64,000 nt of DNA from JAGZHZ01 sp963929865 (GTDB taxonomy: Bacteria > Bacillota > Clostridia > Lachnospirales > Lachnospiraceae). A model generated the notes under the pieces. It saw only the letters and a program-made list of their open reading frames with translations. It ran no database searches and was not told the DNA's origin. The stretch covers positions 1 to 64,000 of the forward strand of contig CAWVKK010000054.1 of assembly GCA_963929865.1 (NCBI GenBank). The letters run 5' to 3'. The translations under genes were made by a program, and so were the position numbers. Below are positions 1-9,655 of the stretch, piece after piece; positions within the stretch are counted from its first letter, which is position 1; every line of letters begins with the position of its first letter.

Positions 1-12
1 GAGTTCAGCAAT

Positions 13-86
13 CGAAGCGTGGCTCAGTTTGGTAGAGCGCTGCGTTCGGGACGCAGAGGTCGTGGGTTCGAATCCCGTCGCTTCGA
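13..86 (+). tRNA. tRNA-Pro (anticodon CGG)
   Basis: A complete cloverleaf of 74 nt can be folded. The 7-bp acceptor stem is CGAAGCG (13-19) with CGCTTCG (79-85), followed by discriminator A. The anticodon stem CTGCG/CGCAG encloses the loop TTCGGGA, which gives anticodon CGG and reads the Pro codon CCG. The T arm carries GGTTCGAATCC. CCA is not encoded. A hairpin and T-run follow shortly downstream. Confidence 0.95.
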
Positions 87-102
87 CTCCTTGGCAGGGG
101 CG

Positions 103-141
103 CCGGAGATCCTTAGAGATAAGGGTTTCCGGTCTTTTTTT
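103..141 (+). terminator. Rho-independent terminator after tRNA-Pro
   Basis: An imperfect inverted repeat, CCGGAGATCCTT with AAGGGTTTCCGG, is followed by a run of seven T. It lies 17 bp after tRNA-Pro and would end its transcript. Confidence 0.7.
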
Positions 142-171
142 GTTTATTTTATCTAAGCAGCAAAAGAGGCG

Positions 172-190
172 CCCGCAGGCGCCTTTTTTT
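172..190 (+). terminator. Second GC-rich terminator hairpin
   Basis: GGCGCC-CGCA-GGCGCC is followed directly by seven T on the plus strand. On the minus strand the same hairpin is followed only by a short T tract, so it may also weakly end the convergent minus-strand gene that stops at 223. Confidence 0.6.
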
Positions 191-222
191 GCGTTTCGTC
201 AGGAGAGACGCTGCTCCCCTGT

Positions 223-2688
223 TCAGGAAAAGGTCTTTGTGCCGGTCTCTAGGATGCGCAGCAGCAGATCGCCTGTTCCCACGTTGTATCCGCTTGCCGC
301 ATAGATACCGTTTAAGGATCCGTCTGTGACGAGAATCAGAGGCAGCTTTTCCGGATCTACATACATTCTGCGGCCCAGCACCGGAACATTCTCGCTGAAG
401 TCGTCATAGTACAGAGATGCCCCCGGGAAGGCTGCGAGAAGGTTTCTGAGATTTGCCTGCTTCAGCGCGCGCTGGTTTCTCACAATAAAGATCAGCCGGT
501 CTTCATATTTGGAAAATTCTTCTTTTCTTTCCGTCAGCTCATTGATAATGTGCTCCGTCGGCTCTTTTCCTTCCTCCAGCCAGAACAGAACTGCTTTTTT
601 TCCTTCTGTCAGCGATTTTGCCTCCGTCTTTCTGCCTGCCTGGTCTGTCAGGTTGAACGGAAGAATTGCAATGTTCTCCAGCATATCCGACAGATCCGCC
701 TCTCTCTGTCTTAAAACAACCTGTTGTTCCTCTTTGCTTTTTACGCAGAACAGATATCTTTTTGCGAACACATTTCCGTTGGGGAGACGGTTTGCGGTAA
801 TCACGCGGTAATTTCCAGGTTCCGCCAAAATCCGAAGTCCTTCCTGCGTCACCTTCGCATCGCTTAGATCCATCGTTTTGTATCCGTCTGACGTCTCTTT
901 TGCAAGGCTCCAGTTGTTGTAATAAATCCATTTCCTGTTAGGATCGTCTGAGAAAATGCGGATGGAAGCTTCTTTTTCTTTTTCCTGCTCCACTGCGGCA
1001 AACCCTCCATCCGTCCAGTATTCCATTGCGCCGTCCATCGGATTTAAGCGCGCCGGAATGCCAAATGTCCTCGCCACTGCCACAAACAATGTTTTTTTGG
1101 AAAGTCTTGAGCCGATGCCCAGCCTCAGACAGTCTGCCGGCGTCGTGATCAGAACGGCATGCTCTTTTTCCGGTCTTTCCACGATCGTATCCTCGATCCA
1201 GCGCCAGATACTCTTCGGATCTGCGCGGAATTGCTCTGCCTGTTTTTCCCCGAACTGCGAGCGGATTGCCTTTCTCCACCGTTTCATCATCTCGTTGCCG
1301 ATTCTTGGATTCATCACATAGCTGACAAACAGCTCTTCTTCCATCTGACCGCTGTATTCCATGGCGTCCTCATAATGTTCCTCGAGTACGGCGCAGTTCC
1401 CGTCTCTGAGATCTTTTTCAGACAGCGCGTTTAAAAATGCTTCTGTCAGACGTTTCTTTTTTTGGTGAGTCTGCTCAAAATGTTCAATTTCTGTAAACCG
1501 GAGCGCCTGGCATTTTCTGTTTCTCTTTTCAACCGCAGTCTGGCAGCGCACAGCTGCCTCCGCTTTTTGGTCAGGGGTAGGCTGCTGCTTGTTTAAAGGC
1601 GCATCCGCTGGAGCCATCATGTCGAAGTCTTCCCACTGATAATCTGCCTGCCTCTTTCCCAGCGTCACAGTGCATGTCTCTTCCCTTGCCTTTAGCAGTC
1701 CCTCTGCGCATTTCCCGTCCAGATATGCTTCGATCCACAGATCTCCGTATCCTGTCTGTACGACCGCTGTGCCGTCTTCTTTTGTCTCCACAGCCGCAAT
1801 CTCGCAAAGTCCTGCATAGTTCAGCACTTCAAACCGCACCTTCGCGCCTGCGGCGCACCTGCCGTCTTCGTCTTTTACGGTCACTTTCGCTGTCTTTGAA
1901 AACGCATACCGGCTGATCTGGTTTTCCATCGTCACCATGCCTTCTCTTCCTACAATCTCACCTTGCGGCGCAGCCGTGTCAAACCATCTTGCGTGTACCA
2001 TCATGGCTCTGGAAGCCGCATCGTTGAACCAGCCTTTGTTTAAGATCGGCTCAGGCTCGCATGCTCCTAAAAAATACCACTGTCCATCGCACCACACTTC
2101 TACCCATGCGTGGTTGTCGTCGCAGTGCGACCACCACGGCACATAAACCTGCCTTGCCGGAATCCCGATGCTTCTCATGACATTGACAGCAAACACCGAC
2201 TCTTCCCCGCACCGTCCGAAGACATTCCGATATACGCCCATAGCGGAAAGCGTCCTGCCGTCTGTACTTTTATAGGCCGCCTCCTCCGCGCACCAGTAGT
2301 TTGCCTCCAAAGCAGCCTCTTTCATCGTCATCCCCTGCGTTCTTCTTTTTAGCTTCTCGAAGAAAAAGGTGCGGCAGGGCTCTATGCCTTCTGAATTCAC
2401 TCTGTGATACAGGACATAGTTCAGAAAAATTTCTTCCGGTATGACCGTGCTGTAGCGCGGGTTTTCCAAAAGTTTTACGCCATGCTCGGCAAAATCTCTC
2501 ATCACACTGCAGTCGTAATTGCCCACATCGCTGAACGGCATATGACCGTACAGATATTTCAGGGCAAGCTTTACCTCTTCCCGGCATCCGGCCATCCCTT
2601 TTGAAAGCTCTTCTCCGATCTGCGGGAGACTGGCTGTCAGCTCCTGATATTCTCTCTCTATTCTCTCCCGGCACGCTTGTGAAAACAT
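223..2688 (-). CDS. transglutaminase-like domain protein (821 aa)
   Basis: Large cytoplasmic-looking protein with no signal peptide. A transglutaminase-like core lies near residues 160-225: the Cys of GRCGEES, then the His of DNHAWVEVW. The usual third Asp region reads GACEPEP, a form I associate with a subfamily of these proteins rather than with loss. Further on, about residues 540-610, VARTFGIPARLNP resembles a second transglutaminase-like fold without an obvious nucleophile Cys. The substrate is unknown. The start is placed at the second ATG because GGAGG sits 7 nt upstream of it; the first ATG (2703) overlaps the stop of the upstream cutC-like gene and has no such site. It is the last gene of a minus-strand series. 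Confidence 0.8.
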   Translation of the reverse strand: MFSQACRERIEREYQELTASLPQIGEELSKGMAGCREEVKLALKYLYGHMPFSDVGNYDCSVMRDFAEHGVKLLENPRYSTVIPEEIFLNYVLYHRVNSEGIEPCRTFFFEKLKRRTQGMTMKEAALEANYWCAEEAAYKSTDGRTLSAMGVYRNVFGRCGEESVFAVNVMRSIGIPARQVYVPWWSHCDDNHAWVEVWCDGQWYFLGACEPEPILNKGWFNDAASRAMMVHARWFDTAAPQGEIVGREGMVTMENQISRYAFSKTAKVTVKDEDGRCAAGAKVRFEVLNYAGLCEIAAVETKEDGTAVVQTGYGDLWIEAYLDGKCAEGLLKAREETCTVTLGKRQADYQWEDFDMMAPADAPLNKQQPTPDQKAEAAVRCQTAVEKRNRKCQALRFTEIEHFEQTHQKKKRLTEAFLNALSEKDLRDGNCAVLEEHYEDAMEYSGQMEEELFVSYVMNPRIGNEMMKRWRKAIRSQFGEKQAEQFRADPKSIWRWIEDTIVERPEKEHAVLITTPADCLRLGIGSRLSKKTLFVAVARTFGIPARLNPMDGAMEYWTDGGFAAVEQEKEKEASIRIFSDDPNRKWIYYNNWSLAKETSDGYKTMDLSDAKVTQEGLRILAEPGNYRVITANRLPNGNVFAKRYLFCVKSKEEQQVVLRQREADLSDMLENIAILPFNLTDQAGRKTEAKSLTEGKKAVLFWLEEGKEPTEHIINELTERKEEFSKYEDRLIFIVRNQRALKQANLRNLLAAFPGASLYYDDFSENVPVLGRRMYVDPEKLPLILVTDGSLNGIYAASGYNVGTGDLLLRILETGTKTFS

Positions 2689-2702
2689 ATTTTTTCCTCC
2701 CA

Positions 2703-3449
2703 TTATAACTCTTCCAACATCTTTTTCGCTTCTGAAATTTTTTTCTCTGAGGTCTGAAACCGTTCATACTCGCTGAAGCAGGGAAGTCCCATACTGACTT
2801 GTGTGCTGCGGTATGCCATCGGGCTTTCCTTGGCAGTCTTTCCAGACATATGGTAGGCGGTAATTCCTGTGTCCTGATACATGTTCTCAATCACCTGCGC
2901 ATTGACTCCGCCTCCTGCCAAAATCTCGATTTTTCCCTGCGTCTGCTCCTTTATCTCTTTTAGAAGCTCTTTTCCATCCAGGCAGCAGTTTTTCTGTCCG
3001 GAACTGAGGATACACGAAATTCCCAGATTTTCCGCCTCTCTCACCGTCTGGAACGGATCTCTGCACACGTCGAATGCTCTGTGGAGCGTCACCCACATCC
3101 CGCCGGCCGCATCCACAAACCGTTCCATCTTCTCAAGATCGAGGCTTCCGTCTGGACGCAGGGCGCCGACTGCAATTCCATCGGCGCCCAGGGTGCGGAA
3201 CATTTTGATCTCCTCTTCCATGATCGCCGCCTCATGCTGTGTGTAGCAAAAATCTCCGAATCTTGGGCGGATCAGGACATGGATTCTGATATCGGTCAGT
3301 CTTTTGAGATATTGGAACAGGCACGGGCTTGGCGTAGTTCCACCGATGATCAGATTGGAACACAGCTCCACTCTGGTCGCTCCTCCTTTTTTTGCCGCCA
3401 GCACAGACTCTGCGGAGTCTGCGCACGCCTCAAGCACATAATGTTTCAT
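2703..3449 (-). CDS. cutC: CutC family protein
   Basis: 248 aa TIM-barrel protein of the CutC family, full length. Recognisable segments are the N-terminal LEACADSAESVLAAKKGGATRVELCSNL-type strand/helix (residues 6-34), IHVLIRPRFGDFCY, ADGIAVGALRPDGSLD, VTLHRAFDV and LAGGGVNA. The family was named for copper homeostasis in E. coli, but that role is disputed, so only the family name is safe. SD AAAGGA lies upstream of the ATG. The stop overlaps the first possible ATG of the following transglutaminase-like gene, so the two are probably co-transcribed. Confidence 0.9.
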   Translation of the reverse strand: MKHYVLEACADSAESVLAAKKGGATRVELCSNLIIGGTTPSPCLFQYLKRLTDIRIHVLIRPRFGDFCYTQHEAAIMEEEIKMFRTLGADGIAVGALRPDGSLDLEKMERFVDAAGGMWVTLHRAFDVCRDPFQTVREAENLGISCILSSGQKNCCLDGKELLKEIKEQTQGKIEILAGGGVNAQVIENMYQDTGITAYHMSGKTAKESPMAYRSTQVSMGLPCFSEYERFQTSEKKISEAKKMLEEL

Positions 3450-3507
3450 ATTTTTGATTCCTTTCTGTCTGTGCGTCCTAATGTTTTCTTTTCCTGACGG
3501 TTTCGGC

Positions 3508-4794
3508 TCAGATACATTTTTTTGCCATTTCGTACAGGGTTGTCACGCCAAATCCTGTCGCATATTTGCTCTGGTAGGAAAAGATAGGCTGCTCCACCCA
3601 GGCTGTCCCTGCGATATCCAGATGCAGCCACGGAAGCGGTTCAGCAAACATTCGGATCAGCAGTCCCGCCGTGATGGCTCCGCACTCCGCTCCCCCTGAA
3701 TTTTTCACATCTGCGATATCGCTTTCAATTCTTTTTTCATATTCCCGGTTGATCGGCAATCTCCAGAACCACTCTCCGGAACGCTGTGCAGCGCTCTTGA
3801 GCGTCCTCCACATCGCCTCATCGTTTGTCAGAACTCCCGCTGTCCCAAACCCCAGCGCGCGCACGACAGCTCCGGTCAGCGTGGCGATATCGATGATCCT
3901 CGTCACCTTTTCTTTGTGTACCCCGTACGATACCGCATCTGCTAGAATCAGTCTTCCCTCCGCGTCCGTATTGACGACCTCGATGGTCTTTCCCCCGTAT
4001 GCCGTGATGACGTCGCCCGGCAGCAGACCGCCCGGCGAAACTCTGTTTTCACACAGAGGGATCAGACCAGTCACATTTGTTCTGACCTTATTTTTCGCAA
4101 GCGCATAAATCGCGCCCGCCACAGCGGCGCCGCCCGCCATATCGCCTTTCATGCCTGTCATCGAGGAAGGACTTTTCAGGCAGTATCCTCCTGTGTCGCA
4201 CGTCACTCCCTTGCCTGCCAGCCCAAGCACCTCTTTGCTCTCAGGGCAGTTTCGGTAGCGCAGAATCATCAGATACGGCGGAAAAGCGCTCGATTCTCCG
4301 ACTGCGAGCAGCGCGTTGAGCCCCTGCTTTTTCAGCTCTGTCTCATCGAGGCATTCGATCTGCACGCCTGTTCCCTCCATCCATTCCGCCACACGTCTGA
4401 CAAAATCGGCAGGTCTTAGATAGTTTGCCGGAAGATTGACAAGATCTCTCGCAAAGCAGACGCTTTGCGCAAGAATTTCTCCCTCCCGCACAGCGTTTTG
4501 CGCCTCTTGTCCGAGCGCTTGCTCCACGCCTGTCAGCTCAGCCAAAAACGGCTCTCTTTCTTTTTTTGGGAAACGGATCTGTCTGTAATCCGCCAGGATC
4601 ATTCCCTGTACGAGATCCCGGAGCGCCTGGACGCCATACGCTTCTATCCAGGGCTTTACATTGACAAAAACGGCTCTTTGTCCGCTTTCTTTTACCGCGT
4701 TCGCCGCTTCCTCCATCCTTTTTGCTGTGTCCGCATTTTTGTCCAGGCTAATCTTTAATTCCGCAAGCCGGCTGTCTGATACGATTGAGATCAT
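3508..4794 (-). CDS. leucyl aminopeptidase family (M17) metallopeptidase
   Basis: 428 aa M17 aminopeptidase, which removes N-terminal residues from peptides in the cytoplasm using two metal ions. The family signature NTDAEGRLILAD is present, as is the metal/catalytic segment GKGVTCDTGGYCLKS and the following MKGDMAGGAAV. The N-terminal domain is shorter than in E. coli PepA (about 503 aa). The start is the ATG with AGGAGG 7 nt upstream; a longer frame starting at 4860 would overlap the preceding methyltransferase gene and has no such site. It lies 50 bp after the rsmF-like gene and 58 bp before cutC. Confidence 0.92.
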   Translation of the reverse strand: MISIVSDSRLAELKISLDKNADTAKRMEEAANAVKESGQRAVFVNVKPWIEAYGVQALRDLVQGMILADYRQIRFPKKEREPFLAELTGVEQALGQEAQNAVREGEILAQSVCFARDLVNLPANYLRPADFVRRVAEWMEGTGVQIECLDETELKKQGLNALLAVGESSAFPPYLMILRYRNCPESKEVLGLAGKGVTCDTGGYCLKSPSSMTGMKGDMAGGAAVAGAIYALAKNKVRTNVTGLIPLCENRVSPGGLLPGDVITAYGGKTIEVVNTDAEGRLILADAVSYGVHKEKVTRIIDIATLTGAVVRALGFGTAGVLTNDEAMWRTLKSAAQRSGEWFWRLPINREYEKRIESDIADVKNSGGAECGAITAGLLIRMFAEPLPWLHLDIAGTAWVEQPIFSYQSKYATGFGVTTLYEMAKKCI

Positions 4795-4844
4795 GTCTGT
4801 TCCTCCTGTTTTTTGCTGCTTTTTTTCTTGGTGTACCATATTTT

Positions 4845-6227
4845 CTACTTCATTCTCCACCCTGCGTGGTATTTATTTTTCAGCGTCCCGTTTACCAGTT
4901 TTCCCCATCCCAGAGGATAACCGTCCGCGCAGACGAGCTGCCATCCCTTCTTCTGCCTGCCCTGCGCCTCATCCGCCTCGATAGTCTCGCCTTTTAGGTA
5001 CTTTTCTGTCCGCGGATCGGCGCAAGAAAGGTCGAGCACGCCGTCATACTCTTCTTTTGTGAGCGCCATGGCAAGCGACTGGCTCGGCTCAAACCTGTCT
5101 TTTCTGATCTCCCCCAGATACAGCCCGTTTCGCGCAAATGAGAGACCTTTTCGATCTCCGAGAAGATCCGTCACCTGGTACACCTGACCCTTGCGGATCT
5201 CAATCCGGTCAAAATCGACCGGTCTTTTGACAGCGGCAAAAAATTCCTCCAGAATTTTTCTCTCCGTCTTGCCGAGTGCAAGTTTGCTCCTGTACGGCTG
5301 CTTTTCTTCCTTTTTTTCCCCTTCTTTTCTGAGCAGAGCGATAAAATGTCCTTCCCCGCCCATCCTGTGGGGCCAGATCCGGACGCATCGCTCCAGCTCT
5401 TTTGAGCCTCCCTCGATCCAGTCGGGTCTTCCCTTGGCGAATCCCTCGTACGCTTCGATATTCTCCAGAGAAAAATCGTCTCTGGCATGAAGCAGATGCT
5501 GAATCACCTCTTCGTTTTCCTCCGGCGAAAACGTACACGTAGAGTACAGCAGCTGTCCGCCCGGAGCCAGCATCTGTGCCGCGCACAAGATAATTTCCTT
5601 CTGGATTTTTGAGCACTGGAGAGGTTTGTGCTCATCCCACGCCTTCGCGACGTCCGGATCCTTTCGGAACATCCCTTCCCCTGAACACGGGGCGTCGACC
5701 AGGATTTTGTCAAAGAATTCCGGAAACTCCTGCGCAAGCCTTGCCGGAATCTCGTTTGTCAAAAATGCGTTCGGTATCCCGAACACCTCGATGTTTTTCA
5801 GCAGGGCTCTCACTCTGGAAGCGCTGATATCATTGGCGACCAGGAGACCTTTTCCTCTCAGTCTGGCTCCCAGCTCCGTCGCCTTTCCCCCGGGCGCCGC
5901 GCACAGGTCGAGCACTTTTTCTCCCTGCCGGATCTCCAGGCGCGAGGCCGGCGTCATCGCGCTCGGCTCCTGGAGATAATACAGCCCCGCGTAGTAAAAA
6001 GGATGTCTCGCCGGCCGATCCTGCTCTTCATAGTAAAATCCGTTTTCGATCCATGGGATCGGTCTGAGGTGAAAAGGGGCGATCCTTTTCCACTCCTCCA
6101 CGCTGATTTTTGCAGTGTTGACTCTCAGCCCAAAGTTCCGCGGTCTTTCATAGCTTTGTGAGAACGCTTCATATTCCTCTCCTAAGAGCCGCTTCATTTT
6201 TTCTGTAAATTTTTCCGGCAGATTCAT
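4845..6227 (-). CDS. rsmF: RsmF/NOL1-NOP2-sun type rRNA cytosine-C5 methyltransferase
   Basis: 460 aa SAM-dependent RNA m5C methyltransferase. The SAM-binding loop is VLDLCAAPGGKATELG (about residues 106-121). The two catalytic Cys motifs of the NOP family are visible: VDAPCSGEGMFRKDP and YSTCTFSPEENEEV. The C-terminal 150 residues end in GYPLGWGKLVNGTLKNKYH, the PUA-like tail typical of Firmicute RsmF-like proteins, likely for binding 16S rRNA. SD AAAGGA lies 9 nt before the ATG. It is 15 bp after the FtsX-like permease gene. The exact modified base cannot be read from sequence. Confidence 0.9.
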   Translation of the reverse strand: MNLPEKFTEKMKRLLGEEYEAFSQSYERPRNFGLRVNTAKISVEEWKRIAPFHLRPIPWIENGFYYEEQDRPARHPFYYAGLYYLQEPSAMTPASRLEIRQGEKVLDLCAAPGGKATELGARLRGKGLLVANDISASRVRALLKNIEVFGIPNAFLTNEIPARLAQEFPEFFDKILVDAPCSGEGMFRKDPDVAKAWDEHKPLQCSKIQKEIILCAAQMLAPGGQLLYSTCTFSPEENEEVIQHLLHARDDFSLENIEAYEGFAKGRPDWIEGGSKELERCVRIWPHRMGGEGHFIALLRKEGEKKEEKQPYRSKLALGKTERKILEEFFAAVKRPVDFDRIEIRKGQVYQVTDLLGDRKGLSFARNGLYLGEIRKDRFEPSQSLAMALTKEEYDGVLDLSCADPRTEKYLKGETIEADEAQGRQKKGWQLVCADGYPLGWGKLVNGTLKNKYHAGWRMK

Positions 6228-6242
6228 GCGTTTTGTTCCTTT

Positions 6243-9200
6243 CTATTCGACACTCTTAAGCGATTCTACCATGTCGATTTTCTTTAGTTTAAAGTGCATA
6301 AAGATGTTTACAATCAGTGAAAATCCAAATGTAAACAGGATGCTGTACAGATAGCTCATCGGGTCGATATTTCTCCCGAACATGCAGATATCGATCTCTA
6401 CCGTCACAATGATGTAGCGGTGCAGAACAATTCCGAACAGCACTCCGACCGCTGATCCTAAGATCGTCAGAAGAATATTTTCCCGGTACATATATGCCGA
6501 GACTTCCCCGTCATAAAATCCGAGCACCTTAAGCGTGGCAAGTTCTCTCTTGCGCTCGTTGATGTTGATATTGTTCAGATTGTACAGCACGAGAAAAGCC
6601 AGCATTCCGGCTGAGACGATCAGCACAAAGATGACGATATCGAGGCTTCCAAGCATATCGTCTACCCTCTGTTCCAGAGAGCTGGTGTAGGAGACATTGA
6701 TCACACTGTCATGTCCGAGCAGCTCTTCTCCGATTTCGTTCAGGGTATCCTCATCGTTTTGTCTGCTCTGGAAGATGACGCTGTTGTAATCCGGCTCCTG
6801 TCCGTATAAGCGCTCGTACATCTCAGGCGTCATGTACAGATAATGCGTCATGTAATTCTCTGTTATGCCAGAGATTGTCACTTCCACGTCTCCCATGTCC
6901 TCGTCCTTCAGCAGCGCCGTGTCGCCCTCGGATATGCCGAGCAGCTTTGTGATTTTTTCTGTCAGGATAACGCCGTCGCTGTCCAGCGTATACGCTTGCT
7001 GCGTTCTTCTGTCGCGGAGCTTGATAAACTGGTCAAGCTTTGAGAGGTCTTCCATGACAAAGATGTATACCTCGTGTTCTTCTCCGTTCTCTTCCAGCCT
7101 GAGCTGTTTCATCAGAACCTTTGCGTATGCTTCTATCTGCGGATTTTCCGCTATCTGATCCATAACGTCCTGTTTTTCTTCTTCCGCCGTATTGTCATCA
7201 AAGACAGCCATACCGTCGTACAGCTGGATCTCGCGGTACTGGATTCTCGCGACGTCCAGAATCGAATCGCGCAGCCCGAATCCGACGAGCAGCAATGCCA
7301 TACATCCTCCGATTCCGAGAATTGTCATGAAAAATCGCTTTTTATACCGGAAAAGATTGCGGATCGTCGACTTCCACGTAAAACTCAGTCTCTTCCACAA
7401 AAACGGCACATACTCCAGCCACACGCGTTTTCCTTCCTTAGGCGCAGGCGGGCGCATCAGGACAGCCGGCATGTCCTGGAGCTCCCGGTAGCTCGAGGCA
7501 AGCGTGGCGCCCATCGTGCAGACAAGCGCGGCCCCTGACGCCATCAGCGCGTACTGCATGTTGTAAGGGATCACCATCCCCGTCATATGCGGGAACATAA
7601 TCCGGTACGCGTAGATGATGATAAACGGAAGAATCTTTTCGCCGATCAGGAAGCCCGTCGCGCTTCCCAGCACGGTCGCAAGAAACGCGTATCCCAGATA
7701 TTTCCACATGATTTCCGCTTTCCCGTATCCGAGCGCTTTGAGCGTTCCGATCTGCGTTCTCTGTTCCTCCACCATGCGCGTCATCGTCGTCAGGCTGACC
7801 AGCGCAGCTACTAAGAAGAAGATGACCGGAAAGACCTGTCCGATATTTCTGATCCGGTCGGCGTTGTCGCCGCAGGTGCTGTACTCTGTAAAGGCGTCGC
7901 CGCGGTCCATCACATACCACTGCGGACGCTCTATCTCGCTTAGTTCCTGCTCAGCGTCTGCAATCTCCTCTTCTCCGTCCGCGATCTCCTGCTCAGCGTC
8001 GCGGATTTCCTGTACGGCGTCTGCTTTTCCGTCAAAGTATTCTCCCTGTCCGTCCGACAATTCTGATCTGGCTGAACGGATTTCGTCTTTTCCCTGTTCC
8101 AGTTCCTTCTGCGCCTTTTCGATTTCTGCCCATCCCTCCAGCACTGCGTCCTGCGCGTCGTCTATCGTTTTCTGATTTTCCTCCAGTGTCTGCTCCTGCT
8201 CTTTGATCTGCTCCTTTGCCTCGCTGATCTGGTCTTCCGCGTCGGCAAGCGCCGCCCAGCCCTGATCGATCTCATCCTGGGAAGCGCTGACCTGCTCCTG
8301 TCTCTGGGTCAGTTCCTGGAGCATCTGGTCGGCGAGCGGTCCGTTTTCCTCAACCACCGCCTGCAGCTGGGCGAGCTGCTGCGTCTGCTCCGGCGCAGCC
8401 ATTCCGGCGTCTGAAAGCTGCTGCAAAGCGGCAAGATTTTGCTCAGCCTCCTCTAGCTGTGCGCTCAGCTCTTCATACTGCGCCCATGCAGAGGAGAGCT
8501 GATCTGCTCCGGCGTCGAGTTCTTCCTGCGCCTGTATCAGCTGCTCCGATGTGGCATCATATTCCTCCCGGAAGCGCTCCTCCTGCTCTTGCAGCTCGCT
8601 TTTGGCGTCGTTTATCTGTTCCCATCCGCTTTCCAGCTCTTCACTGGCGTCCTCCAATTCCTGCTGCTGGCTTTTTAGCTCCTCCTTGGCGCTTAAAATC
8701 TCCTCTCTGCCGTCCAGAAGCTGCTGCTCTCCGTCCCAGAGCGCTTTTTCCCCTTCCAGCATATCGAGCTTTGCGCTGCGCAGCTCCTGCCGCGCCTCGT
8801 CTTTTCCGTCTTCGAGCTCTTTTCTTCCGTCCTCCAGCTCAGTGCGCGCGTCTGCAATGCTCTGCTGCGCCTCAGAGAGAATCGACTCATATCTCTGATC
8901 TCCCATCTCCTGCGTCTTTTCCTCTATCCGCTCCCTGACGGTCTCCACGCACGCATCGTACTCCTGAGTGTACGCCGTCAGCTCCTGCGCGCCCTCCGCC
9001 TTTACATAAGCGTGGGTATATACCTCAGAGTCAAAGTCCTCCGGAAGAATATAGGCAAATCCGGAAACCTCTCCAGTTCCGATCGTGGAGCTGCCCCTCT
9101 CAAAGGAGATGTAGGCGCTTGCGCTTCCGAGTCCCGAAATCGTATACGTCTCTCTCTTTAAAACCTTTTCATCCTCGTTCTCCGCTGCCTCCGAAAACGT

Positions 9201-9647
9201 GATTGTGTCTCCTACCTGATACCCGTTTTCTCTGGCAAAATCGACGTCCAAAAAGCACTCCCCCGCCTTGCCCGGAAGCGCGCCCTCTTCCAGGTCTGTT
9301 TCATTGACCCCCGGTACGATCGATTCGATGTGGATAACCCTCTGCGTGTTGTCTTCCCCGCACAGAACATCCGTCATATAGCCGGGATACACGGAAGCTA
9401 CTCCCTGCGTCTGCCTGAGAGTGTCAATGTTTTCTTCGCTCAGCCCCAAGGTGCTGACGACTTTGAGGTCGGCAAGCCCGTGTTCGTCAAAATATTCGTC
9501 CGCCGTGTACCTCATGTCAGGTGCAGCCGACTGAATTCCGGAAAAAAAAGCAACGCCCAGCGCCACAATAAACAAAATGGACAGAAACCGATTAGCACTT
9601 TTTCGGATTTCCATCACAAAGTCTTTTTTCAACGCACTTTTCTTCAT
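6243..9647 (-). CDS. FtsX-like ABC permease with giant periplasm-side coiled coil (1134 aa)
   Basis: Membrane subunit of a MacB/LolCE-type ABC system. A first membrane segment (about residues 20-40) is followed by an extracytoplasmic region and then more than 300 residues of glutamate/glutamine-rich coiled coil (about 255-600) built of recurring DG-x2-EL and AE-x2-I units. Three membrane segments near 625-760 form the first FtsX domain. A second extracytoplasmic domain and a C-terminal FtsX domain (about 1010-1125) follow. The start is the ATG preceded by GGTAGGTG; the longer frame's ATG at 9662 overlaps the ATPase stop. It is 8 bp after the ATPase gene, so the pair forms one transporter. The substrate is unknown: a peptide, lipid or envelope signal. 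Confidence 0.88.
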   Translation of the reverse strand: MKKSALKKDFVMEIRKSANRFLSILFIVALGVAFFSGIQSAAPDMRYTADEYFDEHGLADLKVVSTLGLSEENIDTLRQTQGVASVYPGYMTDVLCGEDNTQRVIHIESIVPGVNETDLEEGALPGKAGECFLDVDFARENGYQVGDTITFSEAAENEDEKVLKRETYTISGLGSASAYISFERGSSTIGTGEVSGFAYILPEDFDSEVYTHAYVKAEGAQELTAYTQEYDACVETVRERIEEKTQEMGDQRYESILSEAQQSIADARTELEDGRKELEDGKDEARQELRSAKLDMLEGEKALWDGEQQLLDGREEILSAKEELKSQQQELEDASEELESGWEQINDAKSELQEQEERFREEYDATSEQLIQAQEELDAGADQLSSAWAQYEELSAQLEEAEQNLAALQQLSDAGMAAPEQTQQLAQLQAVVEENGPLADQMLQELTQRQEQVSASQDEIDQGWAALADAEDQISEAKEQIKEQEQTLEENQKTIDDAQDAVLEGWAEIEKAQKELEQGKDEIRSARSELSDGQGEYFDGKADAVQEIRDAEQEIADGEEEIADAEQELSEIERPQWYVMDRGDAFTEYSTCGDNADRIRNIGQVFPVIFFLVAALVSLTTMTRMVEEQRTQIGTLKALGYGKAEIMWKYLGYAFLATVLGSATGFLIGEKILPFIIIYAYRIMFPHMTGMVIPYNMQYALMASGAALVCTMGATLASSYRELQDMPAVLMRPPAPKEGKRVWLEYVPFLWKRLSFTWKSTIRNLFRYKKRFFMTILGIGGCMALLLVGFGLRDSILDVARIQYREIQLYDGMAVFDDNTAEEEKQDVMDQIAENPQIEAYAKVLMKQLRLEENGEEHEVYIFVMEDLSKLDQFIKLRDRRTQQAYTLDSDGVILTEKITKLLGISEGDTALLKDEDMGDVEVTISGITENYMTHYLYMTPEMYERLYGQEPDYNSVIFQSRQNDEDTLNEIGEELLGHDSVINVSYTSSLEQRVDDMLGSLDIVIFVLIVSAGMLAFLVLYNLNNININERKRELATLKVLGFYDGEVSAYMYRENILLTILGSAVGVLFGIVLHRYIIVTVEIDICMFGRNIDPMSYLYSILFTFGFSLIVNIFMHFKLKKIDMVESLKSVE

Positions 9648-9655
9648 CTTTGCAC

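Noticed and set aside
7615..8938. Several plus-strand ORFs of 75-186 codons opposite the FtsX-like permease
   Set aside because: They are antisense shadows of the coiled-coil coding region, rich in Ser/Ala/Pro and without SD sites.
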